Assembly: GCA_964558295.1 (NCBI GenBank)
Contig: CAZLDQ010000236.1
Coordinates: 1-8,185, forward strand
Origin: JBDKTH01 sp964558295
GTDB taxonomy: Bacteria > Planctomycetota > Planctomycetia > Pirellulales > Thermoguttaceae
DNA length: 8,185 bases
Direction of reading: 5' to 3'
The notes under the pieces are model-generated. The model ran no database searches, was not told the origin of the DNA, and saw only the letters and a program-made list of their open reading frames with translations. Numbering within the stretch: position 1 is the stretch's first letter; each line of letters opens with the position of its first letter. The translations under genes and the position numbers were made by a program. Of this stretch, positions 7,498 through 8,185 are shown in pieces.

Positions 7498-7512
7498 CAG
7501 ACGCATCGTCTG
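7498..7512. promoter_or_regulatory. Palindrome CAGACG-CAT-CGTCTG in the lyase leader
   Basis: Perfect 6-bp arms around a 3-base centre, 39-53 bases upstream of the lyase ATG and just downstream of the predicted transcription start. Such a position fits a repressor site or a 5' hairpin. No matching regulator gene is present in the window, so its role is unproven. Confidence 0.3.
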
Positions 7513-7513
7513 A

Positions 7514-7526
7514 GCGAAAGCGTTTA
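7514..7526. promoter_or_regulatory. LacI-type operator-like site GCGAAAGCGTTTA
   Basis: Read on the minus strand it is GTAAACGCTTTCGC (roughly 7513-7526), with AAA and TTT flanking a CG-containing centre, as in operators of LacI/CcpA/PurR-type regulators. It overlaps the downstream end of the predicted -10 element of the lyase gene, where binding would block initiation. The symmetry is imperfect, and no regulator is encoded nearby, so this is a low-certainty call. Confidence 0.3.
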
Positions 7527-7554
7527 CGATACGCCTTTGAACTACCGAATGCAA
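7526..7554 (-). promoter_or_regulatory. Candidate sigma-70-type promoter of the lyase-like gene
   Basis: On the minus strand, TTGCAT (7549-7554) and TATCGT (7526-7531) are separated by exactly 17 bases and match the -35 and -10 consensus at 4 of 6 positions each. A start about 7 bases further on would give a leader of roughly 60 bases before the lyase ATG. The two palindromes directly downstream add some support. Hexamers of this quality also arise by chance. Confidence 0.4.
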
Positions 7555-7633
7555 CTCCCGAGATTGCCAGAGGCGGTGACAATTCTCCCCTCGGATGGAC
7601 TTGGAAAGCATAACCAATAAGGCCTGACTGGCG

Positions 7634-7658
7634 TGAACCGTTTTCATCAACGGATTCA
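7634..7658. repeat. Inverted repeat TGAACCGTT / AACGG-a-TTCA
   Basis: Nine-base arms (7634-7642 and 7649-7658) pair fully except for one bulged A (7654), around a 6-base loop. It lies about 175 bases upstream of the lyase start and about 80 bases upstream of its candidate promoter. It could be a hairpin or a protein-binding site. Confidence 0.4.
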
Positions 7659-7777
7659 GAATAACCGGCGTGGAACGATTTTCTCGGGGGGCTCAAACCC
7701 GTAGTAGTCCCTGCCAAATGGTGGGAGGCGGGTCGACTTGTCAAACAACAAACGGGCAACGCGTGAAGCGGCCATGC

Positions 7778-7804
7778 TTGAGCCTAGCGGATTGGCTGGC
7801 TCAA
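7778..7804. repeat. Inverted repeat TTGAGCC-t-AGC / GCT-GGCTCAA
   Basis: Ten base pairs with a single bulged T (7785) around the loop GGATTG. The outer TTGAGCC/GGCTCAA arms are the same as those in the hairpin at 774-807. No U-tract follows in either direction. It may be the remnant of a terminator or a dispersed intergenic element. Confidence 0.45.
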
Positions 7805-7963
7805 TTGCAAGAAAAAAAGACGGCCTGAACGAGTTTTGCAAGATAGAACCTGTTGAGGTACGCCCTCGGTGGTGTTGCGAGAAACAGAAACGACGGAACC
7901 TCGCAGAGGGCGTTCCCTACAGAATCGACTCACGGTTTTGTTCGCCAGAAGCCATCAGCCAAG

Positions 7964-8119
7964 CCAAGCAGGATGCTTAGACTACAAGACCCAAGCAAGA
8001 TGCTTAGGCTACGAGGGCCCTAAGCAGGATGCTTGGGCTACAAGGCCCCAAGCAAGATGCTTAGGCTACGAGACTCCAAGCAAGATGCTTGGGCTACGGG
8101 GCCCAGGCAGGATGCTTGG
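7964..8119. repeat. Tandem array of six palindromic units, period 27-29 bases
   Basis: Each unit has a 17-base core of the form CCAAGCA-RGA-TGCTTRG, a 7-bp inverted repeat with a 3-base centre. Core starts are 7964, 7991, 8020, 8048, 8076 and 8103. Linkers are 10-12 bases and similar to GCTACRAGRCC. The changes between units are mainly purine or pyrimidine transitions in the outer stem (CCAAGCA, CTAAGCA, CCAGGCA) and in the centre (GGA or AGA). The array starts about 10 bases beyond the stop of the partial gene at the right edge. The linkers are far too short for CRISPR spacers. A coding role is unlikely because unit length varies by single bases, breaking frame. It resembles REP/hairpin-type intergenic repeats. 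Confidence 0.85.
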
Positions 8120-8128
8120 GGGCGGGGG

Positions 8129-8185
8129 TTAGCGCTGGGGTTCGACGGGTGGGGCGGCGCTGCCGACACTGGGGACGGCTACGCT
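8129..8185 (-). CDS. Possible C-terminal end of a further minus-strand gene (partial)
   Basis: From the window edge to a TAA at 8129-8131, one minus-strand frame reads SVAVPSVGSAAPPVEPQR. A Pro/Ala/Val-rich end is plausible for a protein tail, the orientation agrees with all other genes, and the repeat array begins right after the stop. Eighteen codons are too few to be sure, and no family can be named. Confidence 0.3.
   Translation of the reverse strand, partial: SVAVPSVGSAAPPVEPQR

Larger units (their letters stand above)
7555..7963. other. Gene-free stretch upstream of the lyase promoter
   Basis: About 400 bases without a supportable gene. A plus-strand frame from TTG 7738 to 7980 (80 codons) has a GGGAGG upstream but runs into the palindromic repeats and shows no motif. 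The stretch contains two inverted repeats (7634-7658 and 7778-7804) annotated separately, and an A-run at 7810-7817. Confidence 0.45.

Noticed and set aside
7460..7759. N-terminal extension of the lyase-like protein by 100 residues
   Set aside because: It would translate the candidate promoter and palindromes; the usual family N-terminus begins at 7459.
7964..8119. CRISPR array
   Set aside because: The period is only 27-29 bases, the linkers are 10-12 bases and similar to one another, and no cas genes are seen.
7869..8132. Plus-strand frame encoding repetitive CLGYE-like peptides
   Set aside because: The translation merely reflects the palindromic repeats; unit length varies by one or two bases so the peptide repeat is not kept in frame.

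Overview
The window looks like an accessory carbohydrate-catabolism locus from a Planctomycetota bacterium (a Pirellulales-like lineage is my best guess). This rests on the protein types seen together: a secreted ThuA-like protein, a giant secreted LamG/TPR/beta-helix protein, a secreted SGNH hydrolase, an NPL-type N-acetylneuraminate lyase homologue, and a small two-helix membrane protein of a kind I associate with planctomycetes. Base composition is GC-rich. No rRNA, tRNA, transposase or CRISPR array is visible.

All convincing genes lie on the minus strand, so the biological order runs from right to left. At the right edge there may be the last 18 codons of a further minus-strand gene (8129-8185). 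Its stop is followed by an array of six short palindromic units (7964-8119). Next comes about 500 bases without a convincing gene, holding two further inverted repeats and a plausible promoter (7526-7554) with operator-like palindromes. That promoter faces the sialic-acid-lyase-like gene (6548-7459). Then follow a small membrane protein gene (6032-6295), a plus-strand remnant of a class-I glutamine amidotransferase (5847-6038), a long apparently non-coding stretch, the ThuA-like gene (4501-5445), the 1189-residue LamG/TPR/beta-helix gene (811-4380), and the SGNH hydrolase gene (53-730). The last three are separated by only 120 and 80 bases. Hairpins sit in both of those gaps.

Functional reading (inference): the three secreted proteins could act on one complex glycan. 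The beta-helix protein would be a polysaccharide-binding or -cleaving enzyme, the SGNH protein an esterase removing acyl groups, and the ThuA-like protein a sugar-modifying or accessory protein. The cytoplasmic lyase would then split a sialic or other keto-acid sugar. No transporter, sulfatase or regulator gene is in the window, so the pathway is incomplete here.

Three of the upstream-most in-frame starts are too early. The ThuA-like, beta-helix and lyase genes each have a better internal ATG with a Shine-Dalgarno sequence. For the first two the internal start also coincides with the beginning of the signal peptide; for the lyase it coincides with the family's usual N-terminus.
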